Origin: an uncultured Lachnospiraceae bacterium
Lineage (GTDB): Bacteria; Bacillota; Clostridia; Lachnospirales; Lachnospiraceae
Reading direction: 5' to 3'
NCBI GenBank assembly: GCA_947626745.1
Contig: CANQTF010000003.1
Location: 1-64,000, forward strand
DNA: 64,000 bases
In this document: in pieces, positions 1-8,727 of the stretch
How positions within the stretch are numbered: the stretch's first letter is position 1
How the letters are laid out: the number at the start of each line of letters is the position of its first letter
The notes under the pieces: generated by a model
What the model was told of the DNA's origin: nothing
Databases searched by the model: none
Seen by the model: the letters and a program-made list of their open reading frames with translations, nothing else
Made by a program: the position numbers and the translations under genes

Positions 1-40
1 AATCATTATACCTCAAGGAACCAATACTCTTTTTATTTAT

Positions 41-3000
41 TTATTTTCTATCAACTGACAATATCTTTACTCCAACCTCCCACTTTCTTTTCCGCAGGAT
101 ATACGCGCCGATACCCAGCAGAAGAAAGACGAAGGGCGTGCAGAGCACCTGCTGATAGCAGAAAAAGTTATAACACATATACGACACGCACGCCGCGGCT
201 ATCCCTGTCAGCAGGGTATCCTGCCGCGCGCCGCGCAAGAAGGCGCGTATCGCCGACAAGAAGATGCCCGCGTAAGCCACCGTGCCGAAGATCCCGGCGT
301 TGATCAGCATATTCAGCCATTCGTTGTGGGCGTTCGACAACTGCTGCGGTCCCCACAGCAGCTTTTCCTCCTCGCCGTAGTATGCGGCCACATAGCTGTG
401 AAAACAGTCCGGCCCGACACCGAACAGCTTGTGCCGGATATCGGCCTCCGAAAAAAGCTTCGCGCTGAATCTCCATATCCGCCCTCTGCCGTTGCCCCAT
501 TCGGCGTTCCAATTAAAATAGGAGATGCCCGCCAACCTACCGGCAATCGTCTGCGGCAGCATATTTTGGCTCTGCAGGACTATGAGGAGCGTTACAGCCA
601 TGAATGCCGCGGCCGCCGCAAACGGCGCCACACGGCCCAGACGCTTCATGAACGTCCGCGGATATGGCATTGTGACCGCGCCCGTTCCCATCATATACAA
701 TACCGCCGTAAGGAGCACACATACCGCAAGCAGCGCCCACGTCACCTTTGACGTCCACATCAGCTGCGTCACGTAATCCGGGCACAGCGCCGGATTGGGG
801 CGGATCCGCATGAGGAAGTACATAAGCTTGCCCGCCGCGAACAGTAAGGCGAGCATACCCGTATATCGGCACATCGTCTCCCGGCTGTCCGCCGAGAACG
901 GCAGAAATACAAGGAGTACACCGGCCAGCGCAAAATAGGCGCTGTCGCTGTTCTGCGTCACCAGCGTGCAGAAGCCGATCATCATATAGATCCCGCTCAC
1001 AAGGCGCAGCTCTCTGCGCGCCGCATAGAGAAATACACCCATACCGACAGGCAGCGTCACGGCGAGAAAGCTGCCGTACCATGAGCTCTGCCCCAGCGTG
1101 GACAAAAACAGCGCCATCTGGCTTTCCGTCAGCCCGTCATAAAAACCGATGGGATCGATCAGGAGCCGGTGCAGGATCCCTATGCCGTACACGACGGCTG
1201 CCGCCGTACACAGCACCGTCAGCAGCGGCTTGTAATAACGCCCGAACCGCGACGCGAAGAAATACAGGAGACAGAAGCTCACCTGTGCCGCAAGTCCCAT
1301 ATTCCAGCCGCTGTATCCCCACAGGACATCTTCATAGAAGCCGCCCGCGAACACGGAAATGTCCACAAAGATCAGGTAGGCAAACACCCAGCAGTCCGTG
1401 GCAAAGATCTGCGGCTTCGCGCGTTTTTTGAACCAAAAATAAAGAGCTGTAGCCGATACCGCGAGAAGCAAAGCGCAGCCCGGCATCATGATAGTTCTGT
1501 AAGCCGCGAACTTGGCCTCTCCGATCTGATGATATCCGTCCTTCGCATAGAAGGCCAGCGCCAGACACAGGATAACCGCCAGAGCGGCAAACAGCCATTC
1601 TCCGATCTCCCGCATGGTCTGCAGACCCGCTGCCGCCGTCCATTTCTCTGCGCTATGCTTTCCGTCCGTCCTGTCATCGGCAGCGGCAGACTGCCGCTCT
1701 TTCGCCGTATTCCGGCAGAGTTTTTCCCCGATCCCCAGCAGCATAAAGGCGAAGGGCACATTCAACACCTGCTGAAAACTCACCATATTGTGGACCGTGT
1801 ACGCCAGTATCCCGGCGGCACAGGGGTACAACAGCGGCTGTCTGTCCGCTCTCTTCAAGAACCGCGCAAAGGCCGACGCAAAAATCCCGACATAGCAGAT
1901 CAGACCCAGCGCTCCCTCATTCACAAGCAGGGTAAGCCATTCATTGTGCGCGTTCGTCAGCCTTTGGTTCGGGAATTGCTCCGCCAGCCGGTCCGCCAGC
2001 TCCGGCATATCATACACCTGATCGGCGAAGCAGTCCGGTCCGATGCCGACGATCTTATGTAAAAGATCCATGCTCCCGTAAGCGGCCAGCCCGGCATTCC
2101 ATGTGGCGCCCCTGCCGTTCCCCCAATCCTCGGCAAAGATCTGCCACTCCTCCCCGCTCTCCGGCTGCGCTGACACCGCACCGCCGCGCCGCATGCCGCT
2201 GACGGCTGCTGCCGTAACCGCGGCGATACAGATGCCGACAGCCACCGCCACCGCCGCAAAGCGCCACCGCCTGTCATACCGCAGCGCCCGGCCCGCCTCT
2301 TTTGTGTGCGTCCCTTCCCGCCGCTGCACTGTCCGCAGCAATATATGGCACAGCGCTACGGCCGCCAGTATCACCCACGCTGCGCGGCTTTCAAGCAGGA
2401 GCGCCGTGACGCCTGACAGACCGCCGCCGTCCGCCCCATAGTTATACCGAAAGCCCGGCAGCGACAGCATCATGCGCCCCAGCAGACAGCTCAGCGCGAA
2501 CAACACCACAAGCCACGACAAACGGCACAGCCGCGCAAGGCTGCCGAGAGACAGTGCAGACAGCAGGATAAGGAGCGCCAGGAAGACTGGATACGCGCTC
2601 TCGCTTCCCTGCGTTACGCCGGCCAGCACCGCCACGATGCTGTAAAGCGCCGCAGCCGCACGCACCCGCACGCTGTCGCTGCACCAGTACAGCGTTATAC
2701 CGACAGCCGCCGTCACCGACCAGTAACCGCAGAACCAGTTGATATTGCCGAGCGTGGAGATAAAAATCGGCGTCTGTCCCTCCATGGCGATCGGGTACAC
2801 GGAATATCTGTTGCAGATCCCGAGCAGAAATACCCCCGCCGCCGCAAGAAGCCACACGCCGATCCATTTGACGTCGCAGTGAAAATAGCGGGAAAACAAG
2901 AAATAGAAGGCGGCCAGAAGCAGCTGGACGGCCATACCCATATACCAGCCTTCCGTTCCCCACAGAGCGTCCCGCTTATACGCGGAACACAGATAGGAAA

Positions 3001-3340
3001 GCACTGTCGCCACGGCATAGCCGTAAACAAACCAGTCCGTCACGGACAGCCCCTCATAAGTCCGCACAAGCCAGCCCTTGTCACGCTGCAGAAGAAGCGA
3101 CAAAAGGATCACCGCAACGGCGGCCGCCAGTGTGACGATGCTCACGCTCCGAAAAAAGGCATACTTGACTTCGCCGATGCGCAGATAGCCGCCCGGCGCA
3201 TAAAACGGATAAATAACCGTCATCACAAGAAAATAGGCCATGATGATACCCCGGCATACATCATGGCGCCAACCGCTCCCGGTGCTTTGGATCCGCTTCC
3301 CGCCTTCTGTTTCCTGTCGATCAAGTCCTGCTCCGTCCAA
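41..3340 (-). CDS. Tandemly duplicated O-antigen ligase/polymerase-like membrane protein
   Basis: A 1099-residue polytopic membrane protein made of two homologous halves (about residues 34-560 and 580-1085). Each half holds the same landmarks in the same order: LWG..GW.MG, F.STLG, VTQ.S.SAY, WGNGRG, (I/V)G(P)DCF and NAHNEWL, the last typical of the Wzy/WaaL O-antigen ligase and polymerase family. Such enzymes join or transfer glycans at the outer face of the membrane. A usual family member is 400-550 residues, so this is an in-frame duplication or fusion. A TTG start is preferred because AGAGGG lies 8 nt upstream; the first ATG is 33 codons further in. It is the last gene of a minus-strand run headed by a two-component system. 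The glycan substrate cannot be told from sequence. Confidence 0.8.
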   Translation of the reverse strand: MDGAGLDRQETEGGKRIQSTGSGWRHDVCRGIIMAYFLVMTVIYPFYAPGGYLRIGEVKYAFFRSVSIVTLAAAVAVILLSLLLQRDKGWLVRTYEGLSVTDWFVYGYAVATVLSYLCSAYKRDALWGTEGWYMGMAVQLLLAAFYFLFSRYFHCDVKWIGVWLLAAAGVFLLGICNRYSVYPIAMEGQTPIFISTLGNINWFCGYWSVTAAVGITLYWCSDSVRVRAAAALYSIVAVLAGVTQGSESAYPVFLALLILLSALSLGSLARLCRLSWLVVLFALSCLLGRMMLSLPGFRYNYGADGGGLSGVTALLLESRAAWVILAAVALCHILLRTVQRREGTHTKEAGRALRYDRRWRFAAVAVAVGICIAAVTAAAVSGMRRGGAVSAQPESGEEWQIFAEDWGNGRGATWNAGLAAYGSMDLLHKIVGIGPDCFADQVYDMPELADRLAEQFPNQRLTNAHNEWLTLLVNEGALGLICYVGIFASAFARFLKRADRQPLLYPCAAGILAYTVHNMVSFQQVLNVPFAFMLLGIGEKLCRNTAKERQSAAADDRTDGKHSAEKWTAAAGLQTMREIGEWLFAALAVILCLALAFYAKDGYHQIGEAKFAAYRTIMMPGCALLLAVSATALYFWFKKRAKPQIFATDCWVFAYLIFVDISVFAGGFYEDVLWGYSGWNMGLAAQVSFCLLYFFASRFGRYYKPLLTVLCTAAAVVYGIGILHRLLIDPIGFYDGLTESQMALFLSTLGQSSWYGSFLAVTLPVGMGVFLYAARRELRLVSGIYMMIGFCTLVTQNSDSAYFALAGVLLVFLPFSADSRETMCRYTGMLALLFAAGKLMYFLMRIRPNPALCPDYVTQLMWTSKVTWALLAVCVLLTAVLYMMGTGAVTMPYPRTFMKRLGRVAPFAAAAAFMAVTLLIVLQSQNMLPQTIAGRLAGISYFNWNAEWGNGRGRIWRFSAKLFSEADIRHKLFGVGPDCFHSYVAAYYGEEEKLLWGPQQLSNAHNEWLNMLINAGIFGTVAYAGIFLSAIRAFLRGARQDTLLTGIAAACVSYMCYNFFCYQQVLCTPFVFLLLGIGAYILRKRKWEVGVKILSVDRK

Positions 3341-3423
3341 GACCGTAACCCTCTTTGTCCCCTGTGCGCACGTTCCATGCGCGCAGACCTCTTTCCTGTC
3401 TTTTATATATTATTTATCATAAG

Positions 3424-4488
3424 CTATGGACTCTCTTTCGTCAAATTCACCTTTCCGTCCCGCATGATCTTAAGGATCTCCGTGATGACAATGAGGGCCA
3501 GCGGTCCTTTGACGATGCCGCCGACGCCGAACAGCCGCACCCCCGCGTAGAGCGCTAACAGCATAAAGATCGGCGCGATGCCGATCCGTCTGCCGATCAG
3601 CTTCGGCTCTAACAGCTCCCTGGTCACGATACAGGCCGCATACAGGATCAGGCATACCGCCATGCGCACATACTGCCCGTTCAGGAGCTGCCACAAAGAC
3701 AGCGGCACCAGTACGATGCCCGTACCGATGAATGGCAGCACGTCCAGTATCCCTGCCAGAACGCCGAAAAATATGCCGCCGGATACTCCCGCCACGCTCA
3801 GTGTCACACTGCACAACACGCTGATGATAAGCAGCAGCACGCCCTGCGCCTTTAAGAACGTGATGATGTAGGACAGCACGCCCTCGATCACCGCCCAGAC
3901 CGGCCGCAGCTCCTCCGACTTCTTCAAGCCGTTGACGATATCGGCATATTCCGTTTCCAGAAGGATCGCCGCGATGCACGTGATTGCGAGAAAACCGAGC
4001 GCCGCAAACAGACCCTTGCAGCAGCTATAGGACGAAGACAATAACTGCGGCATGACCTGTACCTGCACGTTCTCCATGACCAGCGTGACCCGCTCCGCGA
4101 CAAATTGCTCGATCTGCAGTCCGTCCCAGCCGAACTTACCGTCCAGCCGGCAGCAGCACCGGTGAAAAAATCTCTGCACAAGTTCTCCCACCTGTGTACA
4201 GAAAGCCGGCAGCTCCTCCAACTGTCTCCAGCACAATACCGAGACCGCCCACAAAATACTCATCATGAGCAGAATGATCGGCAGAATGATGACGACCGCA
4301 AGATATTTTTTCCTGACAGGGATCTTCTTCTGCATGCGCTCCAACAGCGGATAGCACAGCGTGATCATCAGAAACGCCAAGATAAAGGGCGCGGTAAGCG
4401 AAAAAAGACAGCGGAAGAAAAACCAGACGCCGACAAAAACAAGGCCCGTCTTTACCAGCTTGTTATCCCAGATATCCTTTGCGCCCAT
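3424..4488 (-). CDS. AI-2E family / YtvI-like integral membrane protein
   Basis: A 354-residue membrane protein of the AI-2E (UPF0118) family, closest in look to the sporulation protein YtvI. An N-terminal hydrophobic pair and a C-terminal group of membrane segments flank a soluble middle region. The late motif with GILDVLPFIGTG is the family signature. Family members are putative exporters or channels, and YtvI is a SigE-dependent sporulation protein in Bacillus. The frame stays open a further 111 codons upstream across the rluA-like gene, but the ATG at 4488 has AGAGGG about 11 nt upstream and begins the recognisable protein. Function in this organism is inferred only. Confidence 0.8.
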   Translation of the reverse strand: MGAKDIWDNKLVKTGLVFVGVWFFFRCLFSLTAPFILAFLMITLCYPLLERMQKKIPVRKKYLAVVIILPIILLMMSILWAVSVLCWRQLEELPAFCTQVGELVQRFFHRCCCRLDGKFGWDGLQIEQFVAERVTLVMENVQVQVMPQLLSSSYSCCKGLFAALGFLAITCIAAILLETEYADIVNGLKKSEELRPVWAVIEGVLSYIITFLKAQGVLLLIISVLCSVTLSVAGVSGGIFFGVLAGILDVLPFIGTGIVLVPLSLWQLLNGQYVRMAVCLILYAACIVTRELLEPKLIGRRIGIAPIFMLLALYAGVRLFGVGGIVKGPLALIVITEILKIMRDGKVNLTKESP

Positions 4489-4627
4489 GTCCCTGCATTC
4501 CCTCTCTTTCCCCGTCACTGCCGCACGGCCCGCGGCGCGGCGCTTTCCGCAAAGAAGAGGCCAAAACTCTCGTTCTCGGCCTCTTCTTTCTATATTTCCC
4601 TTTATCCTGTTATCTATTATGCGGCGT

Positions 4628-5377
4628 TTACGGTTCGTTATGCAGCCCGTTTTCTGCAAGATCCTGCCAATCCTCCAAGGAAAAGGCCCTGCCCTCCGGA
4701 CGTATTGCAAACTGCATACGTCTGCCCGACGCCGGATGCCGAAATGCCAGTTTATACGCGCACAGTGCGATCTCCTTGACGCGCATCGCCTCCGATACTT
4801 CTCGCACTTCCGCGTCCGCATATCTGTAATCCCCCAGAAGACCCATGCCCGCGTGGCTCATCTGCACCCGGATCTGATGATGTCTGCCTGTGTGGAGTCT
4901 GATCCTGACGAGCGCTGTCTGCAGCGCGCCGTCTTCTTTACAGGGCCGCTTTGACACGATCCGATATTCCAAAACGGCTTTCTTTGCGTTCTGTGTCTCC
5001 GGCGGCACGACGCGCGACATATTGGTCCTGCCGTCCTTCGCCAGATAGTCCGTCAGCTCCCCGTCCGGCGCAAGCCGGTGTCCGCAGACCACGGCATAAT
5101 AGTATTTCTCCATTCTGCCGTCGCTGAGCTGCCGTCCCAGATCCGCCGCCGCCCTGCCGTTCTTCGCAAATACGAGGATTCCCTCTACGGGCTGGTCGAG
5201 CCGGTGTACCACGCCGACATACGGGCGCGTGCAGCCTTCCTCTGCGGAGGCCAGATAGTTGGCGGCCTCGCTCACCATGTCCGCCTGTCCGATCCGCGCC
5301 GTCTGCGTCGCGATACCCGCGGGCTTGTGGCAAACCAGAATGTCATTGTCTTCATACAGGATCCTGTCTTTTATCAT
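4628..5377 (-). CDS. RluA-family RNA pseudouridine synthase
   Basis: A 249-residue cytoplasmic enzyme converting uridine to pseudouridine in structured RNA. The catalytic motif HRLDQPVEG (about residues 59-67) matches the HRLDxxxSG motif of the RluA/RluC/RluD family and carries the nucleophilic Asp. The later stretch LHTGRHHQIRVQ is the second family motif. There is no N-terminal S4 domain, as in the short RluA-like forms. In the family motif the Ser before Gly is replaced by Glu, a change seen in some members. The ribosome-binding site is weak (GAAGAAG). The gene sits between the response regulator and the YtvI-like gene; the RNA target is unknown. Confidence 0.85.
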   Translation of the reverse strand: MIKDRILYEDNDILVCHKPAGIATQTARIGQADMVSEAANYLASAEEGCTRPYVGVVHRLDQPVEGILVFAKNGRAAADLGRQLSDGRMEKYYYAVVCGHRLAPDGELTDYLAKDGRTNMSRVVPPETQNAKKAVLEYRIVSKRPCKEDGALQTALVRIRLHTGRHHQIRVQMSHAGMGLLGDYRYADAEVREVSEAMRVKEIALCAYKLAFRHPASGRRMQFAIRPEGRAFSLEDWQDLAENGLHNEP

Positions 5378-5405
5378 GGCTTCTTCTTCGCGGCGTTTGT
5401 TTCCT

Positions 5406-5556
5406 TTCGCGTCGCTTGTTTTTCTATTATAGATTCATAGACTCGCAGACCCGCGCTCTTCGCGCTATATCGTCTGCTTTCGCAGACTGTCTGCTCGTTA
5501 GCGCCCACAGAAAAACAAATGCCGCTTCGCGTCGCTTGTTTTTCTATTGTGGGCGC
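5406..5556. repeat. Intergenic hairpin with duplicated 23-bp segment
   Basis: The 23-bp segment beginning TTCGCGTCGCTTGTTTTTC occurs twice, at 5406-5428 and 5526-5548, exactly 120 bp apart. The second copy forms one arm of a long hairpin: GCGCCCACA plus GAAAAACAA (5501-5518) pairs with TTGTTTTTC, a 3-nt bulge and TGTGGGCGC (5536-5556). The hairpin ends on the stop codon of the response regulator. A smaller hairpin, GTCTGC-TTTC-GCAGAC, lies at about 5472-5487. This could attenuate or terminate transcription between the regulator and the pseudouridine synthase gene. The loop is rich in GCG/CGC, like the element at 10.86 kb. Confidence 0.7.
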
Positions 5557-6245
5557 TATATCTTGAAGCGATAGCCTACGCCCCATATCGTCTCAATATA
5601 CTGCGGTTTCGCCGTGTTATACTCGATCTTTTCGCGTATCTTCTTGATGTGTACCGTCACCGTGGCGATATCTCCGATAGAATCCATGTCCCATATCTCG
5701 CGGAACAGCTCTTCCTTCGAGTACACATGGTTCGGGTGTTCCGCCAGAAAAGTCAGCAGATCAAATTCCTTGGTGGTAAAGATCCGCTCTTCCCCGTTTA
5801 CATAGACGCGGCGGGCCGTCTTGTCGATCTTAAGCCCTCTGATCTCAATGATATCGTTTGCCTTCTGGCTGCTTCCCACCAGTCTGTCATACCGCGCCAT
5901 ATGCGCCTTGACCCGCGCCACCAGTTCGGACGGGCTGAAAGGCTTCGTCATGTAATCGTCGGCGCCCAGACCAAGCCCTCTGATCTTGTCAATATCGTCT
6001 TTCTTCGCAGACACCATGATGATCGGGATATTTTTCTCCTCACGGATCTTCTTGCACACCTCAAAACCGTCCATGCCCGGCAGCATCAGATCGAGGATCA
6101 CCAGATCGAAATTGCCCGACAGCGCGGTCTGCAGCCCCTTGTCTCCGGCATTCTCGATCGCCACCTCGAAATCGCTCAGTTCCAGATAATCCTTCTCCAG
6201 ATCGGCGATCGCTTCCTCGTCCTCTATGATCAATATCTTACTCAT
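5556..6245 (-). CDS. OmpR/PhoB-family response regulator
   Basis: A 229-residue DNA-binding response regulator. The receiver domain (residues 1-120) has the acidic pocket EDEE at 8-11, phospho-acceptor Asp52 in VILDLMLPG and the switch Lys in SAKKDD. The C-terminal winged helix (about 130-229) ends in the usual YxETIWGVGYRF motif. The ATG at 6245 is chosen because AAGGGTGG lies 5 nt upstream; a GTG nine bases earlier falls inside that ribosome-binding site. It follows the histidine kinase gene by 37 nt and is its likely partner. Regulated genes are unknown, but the downstream cell-surface genes in the same run are candidates. Confidence 0.93.
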   Translation of the reverse strand: MSKILIIEDEEAIADLEKDYLELSDFEVAIENAGDKGLQTALSGNFDLVILDLMLPGMDGFEVCKKIREEKNIPIIMVSAKKDDIDKIRGLGLGADDYMTKPFSPSELVARVKAHMARYDRLVGSSQKANDIIEIRGLKIDKTARRVYVNGEERIFTTKEFDLLTFLAEHPNHVYSKEELFREIWDMDSIGDIATVTVHIKKIREKIEYNTAKPQYIETIWGVGYRFKI

Positions 6246-6282
6246 ACATACCACCCTTTCCGTTATTGTGTATTGCGACGGG

Positions 6283-7758
6283 TCACTCCTGCGGCGCCTG
6301 GTACTTGCGGATCACGAAATGCATACAGGTCCCTTCGTTCTCCTTGCTGGTCGCCCAGATATAGCCGCCGTGATCCTCTATGATCTTCTTCACGATAGAC
6401 AGCCCTATACCGCTGCCGCCCTTGGAAGAATTGCGCGATGCGTCGGTGCGGTAGAACCGCTCAAAGATATTCGGCAGATCCTTGGCCGCGATCCCCATGC
6501 CGTTGTCTTCGATCTCCACCCTGATAGAATCCAGCTCGTCCAAGATGCGGATGTCGATCACGCCTTTTTCCTTATTCATATATTTTACGCTGTTGCTGAT
6601 GATATTATTGATCACGCGCTTAAGCTGCTCGGGATCGGCAATGATCTGTGTGGACGGCTCGATGAGCGCGTCGTAATTCAGTTCAATGTGCTTGGATTCC
6701 AGATCCAGCCCGACCTCCTCCACGCAGTCCCCGAAGTAGTCCATTACGTTGATACGGCGGAACGTGTAAGGGATACGGTTGTTGTCGATGCCGGAATACG
6801 TGGTCAGTTCGTTAATCAGCCGATCCATATCGTTTGCCTTGTCGTATATGGTCTTGATGTATTTATTCATCTTCTCCGGCGTATCGGCGACACCGTCCAT
6901 AATGCCCTCGACATATCCCTTGATCGACGTGATCGGCGTTTTCAGATCATGGGAGATATTGCTCACCAGCTCCTTGTTTTTCTGCTCATGCTCCAGCTTC
7001 TCGTCCGTGGATTCCTTTAACCGGAGCCGCATATCCTCATAATTGCGGTAAAGTTCGCCGATCTCACCCTTTTCCTGTGTGGTGAGCATATATTCCAGAT
7101 TGCCCTCCGCGATATTCTGCATCGCCGTGTTGAGCTGGTTGATCGGCTTCAAGATGCCCTTCTGGAGCCACCGCGTCAGAAGGATACTCGTCAGACACAA
7201 TATAAGGATCAGCGAAAATATCATCTCCCGCAGCGCGTTTCTGGAGATAAGCGACCGAACGCTCGTCACGATAAAGAAGCTGCCCTCGCTGCCGTCGGCA
7301 AACCGAAAGTCAAGCTGCTTCACCAGCTTCTTCATATCATTGTAGTACAGCCCTGTCTCCGAGTCCGGCATCGCGCCACCGTACTCCGGCAGCATATCGA
7401 ATATGCGCTGCGTGTCGGTGTCGTTGCCCGTGTAGTAGACCTCGCCGCCCTTTCGCACGACAATATAGGAAAATTTGTCGTTTAACTCGCCGTCGATCCC
7501 GTCCAGATACTCCCTGTCCTCCAATTTCAGAGGATCCCGCATGATCTGATCCTTGACTTCCTGCAGGACCGCCGCGGTCATATGGCTGTAGTTCTCTACC
7601 GTGTAGGCGGTGGCGAGCTGATCCCGGTCCAGGAAACCGACCTCGTTCTCCATATTCTCCGCATGGCTTGCCACAACGATGAAAGCAATGGCCGTCAGCA
7701 GAAAAGGCACCAGCACGATCGCCACCGACGTGACCAGAAGCCTTGTCTTAAACTTCAC
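6283..7758 (-). CDS. Membrane sensor histidine kinase (HAMP, HisKA, HATPase)
   Basis: A 491-residue sensor kinase. Membrane segments lie near residues 8-30 and 178-196, enclosing an extracytoplasmic sensor region of about 145 residues. A HAMP linker (about 197-250) follows. The phospho-acceptor is His270 in SHDLKTPITSIKG. The ATP-binding domain has the N box (NNIISNSVKY), G1 box (EDNGMGI) and G2 box (GGSGIGLSIVKKI). A GTG start is used, with AGGGG 8 nt upstream. The sensor region resembles no input domain I can name. It pairs with the regulator gene immediately downstream. Confidence 0.93.
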   Translation of the reverse strand: MKFKTRLLVTSVAIVLVPFLLTAIAFIVVASHAENMENEVGFLDRDQLATAYTVENYSHMTAAVLQEVKDQIMRDPLKLEDREYLDGIDGELNDKFSYIVVRKGGEVYYTGNDTDTQRIFDMLPEYGGAMPDSETGLYYNDMKKLVKQLDFRFADGSEGSFFIVTSVRSLISRNALREMIFSLILILCLTSILLTRWLQKGILKPINQLNTAMQNIAEGNLEYMLTTQEKGEIGELYRNYEDMRLRLKESTDEKLEHEQKNKELVSNISHDLKTPITSIKGYVEGIMDGVADTPEKMNKYIKTIYDKANDMDRLINELTTYSGIDNNRIPYTFRRINVMDYFGDCVEEVGLDLESKHIELNYDALIEPSTQIIADPEQLKRVINNIISNSVKYMNKEKGVIDIRILDELDSIRVEIEDNGMGIAAKDLPNIFERFYRTDASRNSSKGGSGIGLSIVKKIIEDHGGYIWATSKENEGTCMHFVIRKYQAPQE

Positions 7759-7934
7759 CGGATATCCCCTCTTTCACATTCTGCTTCTGATATTTTTTAA
7801 TATATCACACTTTTGTCTGTAAAAAAACAAGCCCGATCTTATAAACTTATAAAAAATTTATAAAAAATAAAGCCGGCGCTTTCCAAAAAATTTCTGAAAA
7901 GTTTTCAGATTTGCGTTGCGGCATCCGCGCCTAT
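7759..7934. other. AT-rich divergent intergenic region
   Basis: This spacer separates the minus-strand kinase gene from the plus-strand rubrerythrin gene. It contains a strongly AT-rich stretch (about 7830-7875) with three TTATAAA-type repeats, which could act as an UP-element-like tract. I see no convincing -35/-10 pair for the kinase. Apart from the promoter described at 7916-7944 I find no gene or RNA structure. Confidence 0.5.
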
Positions 7935-7944
7935 CATTTATAAT
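7916..7944 (+). promoter_or_regulatory. SigA-type promoter of reverse rubrerythrin
   Basis: TTGCGG at 7916-7921 is followed by a 17-bp spacer and a perfect TATAAT at 7939-7944. Transcription would start near 7951, leaving a leader of about 85 nt. The leader ends in AAAGGAG before the ATG at 8037. Confidence 0.8.
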
Positions 7945-7949
7945 AAATG
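7935..7949. promoter_or_regulatory. 7-1-7 palindrome over the -10 box (Fur/PerR-like geometry)
   Basis: CATTTAT-A-ATAAATG is a perfect 7-1-7 inverted repeat that covers the -10 hexamer. Fur-family repressors such as PerR bind 7-1-7 sites, and reverse rubrerythrin is a known PerR target in Clostridium acetobutylicum. The bases match the Bacillus PerR consensus only partly (about six of fourteen), so the regulator is inferred from geometry and context. Confidence 0.5.
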
Positions 7950-8036
7950 TTGCTACTTATCAAGCGATAAGACGCGCCGCACATATGTCCGGCCGCGCCT
8001 TACATAATAAATCCAAGAGAAAAGGAGTGTAGGATC

Positions 8037-8576
8037 ATGAAGTATGTTTGTCAGGTATGCGGTTATGTTCACGAAGGAGATTCCGCGCCGGAGAAGTGTC
8101 CGGTATGCAACGCGCCCGCTGAGAAGTTCACGGCGCAGGGCGGCGAAAGAGAGTGGGCTGCAGAGCACGTTGTAGGCGTTGCCAAGGGTGTCAGCGAGGA
8201 TATTCTGGCTGACCTTCGCGCAAACTTCAACGGTGAATGCACAGAGGTAGGCATGTATCTCGCTATGGCGAGAGTCGCTCACAGAGAGGGCTATCCCGAG
8301 ATCGGCCTGTACTGGGAGAAGGCTGCCTGGGAAGAGGCGGAGCACGCTGCGAAGTTCGCGGAGCTGCTCGGTGAGGTCGTAACGGATTCCACCAAGAAGA
8401 ATCTGGAGATGAGAGTCGAGGCTGAGAACGGCGCTACGGCCGGCAAATTCGATCTGGCAAAGCGTGCGAAGGCTGCCAACTTAGATGCGATCCACGACAC
8501 CGTTCACGAGATGGCCAGAGACGAGGCAAGACACGGCAAGGCGTTCGAGGGTCTCTTAAAGAGATACTTCGGCTAA
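8037..8576 (+). CDS. Reverse rubrerythrin (rubredoxin domain first)
   Basis: A 179-residue peroxide-scavenging non-heme iron protein. The N-terminal rubredoxin domain has two CxxC pairs (CQVC near residue 5 and CPVC near 22) for the FeS4 centre. The ferritin-like di-iron domain follows, with [23 protein letters not shown] and [10 protein letters not shown] supplying Glu and His ligands. This order is reversed relative to classical rubrerythrin. Reverse rubrerythrins reduce hydrogen peroxide with electrons from NADH through a reductase. Codon use is strongly biased (GAG, AAG, GCT), suggesting high expression. It is monocistronic, with its own promoter and terminator hairpin. Confidence 0.95.
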   Translation: MKYVCQVCGYVHEGDSAPEKCPVCNAPAEKFTAQGGEREWAAEHVVGVAKGVSEDILADLRANFNGECTEVGMYLAMARVAHREGYPEIGLYWEKAAWEEAEHAAKFAELLGEVVTDSTKKNLEMRVEAENGATAGKFDLAKRAKAANLDAIHDTVHEMARDEARHGKAFEGLLKRYFG

Positions 8577-8611
8577 ACCGAAAGAGCATAGTTTCATACA
8601 TAAGAGAGAAG

Positions 8612-8641
8612 ACAGGCGCGGGAAAATATTCTCGCGCCTGT
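8612..8641 (+). terminator. Terminator-like hairpin after rubrerythrin
   Basis: ACAGGCGCG at 8612-8620 pairs perfectly with CGCGCCTGT at 8633-8641 across a 12-nt loop. There is no U-rich tail, so it may be a mRNA-stabilising 3' hairpin rather than a strong intrinsic terminator. Confidence 0.6.
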
Positions 8642-8681
8642 TGCTCACCACGTCAACGCTGTCCGGCAAGCTGATAATGTA

Positions 8682-8690
8682 CCCCCCCCC
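8682..8690. repeat. Run of nine C residues
   Basis: A homopolymeric tract of nine cytosines lies between two convergent genes. Such tracts are prone to slippage and sequencing error. It is not inside a coding region. Confidence 0.8.
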
Positions 8691-8727
8691 AGCTCTATTT
8701 TCGCAATCCCAAAATCTCTTTTACTCT

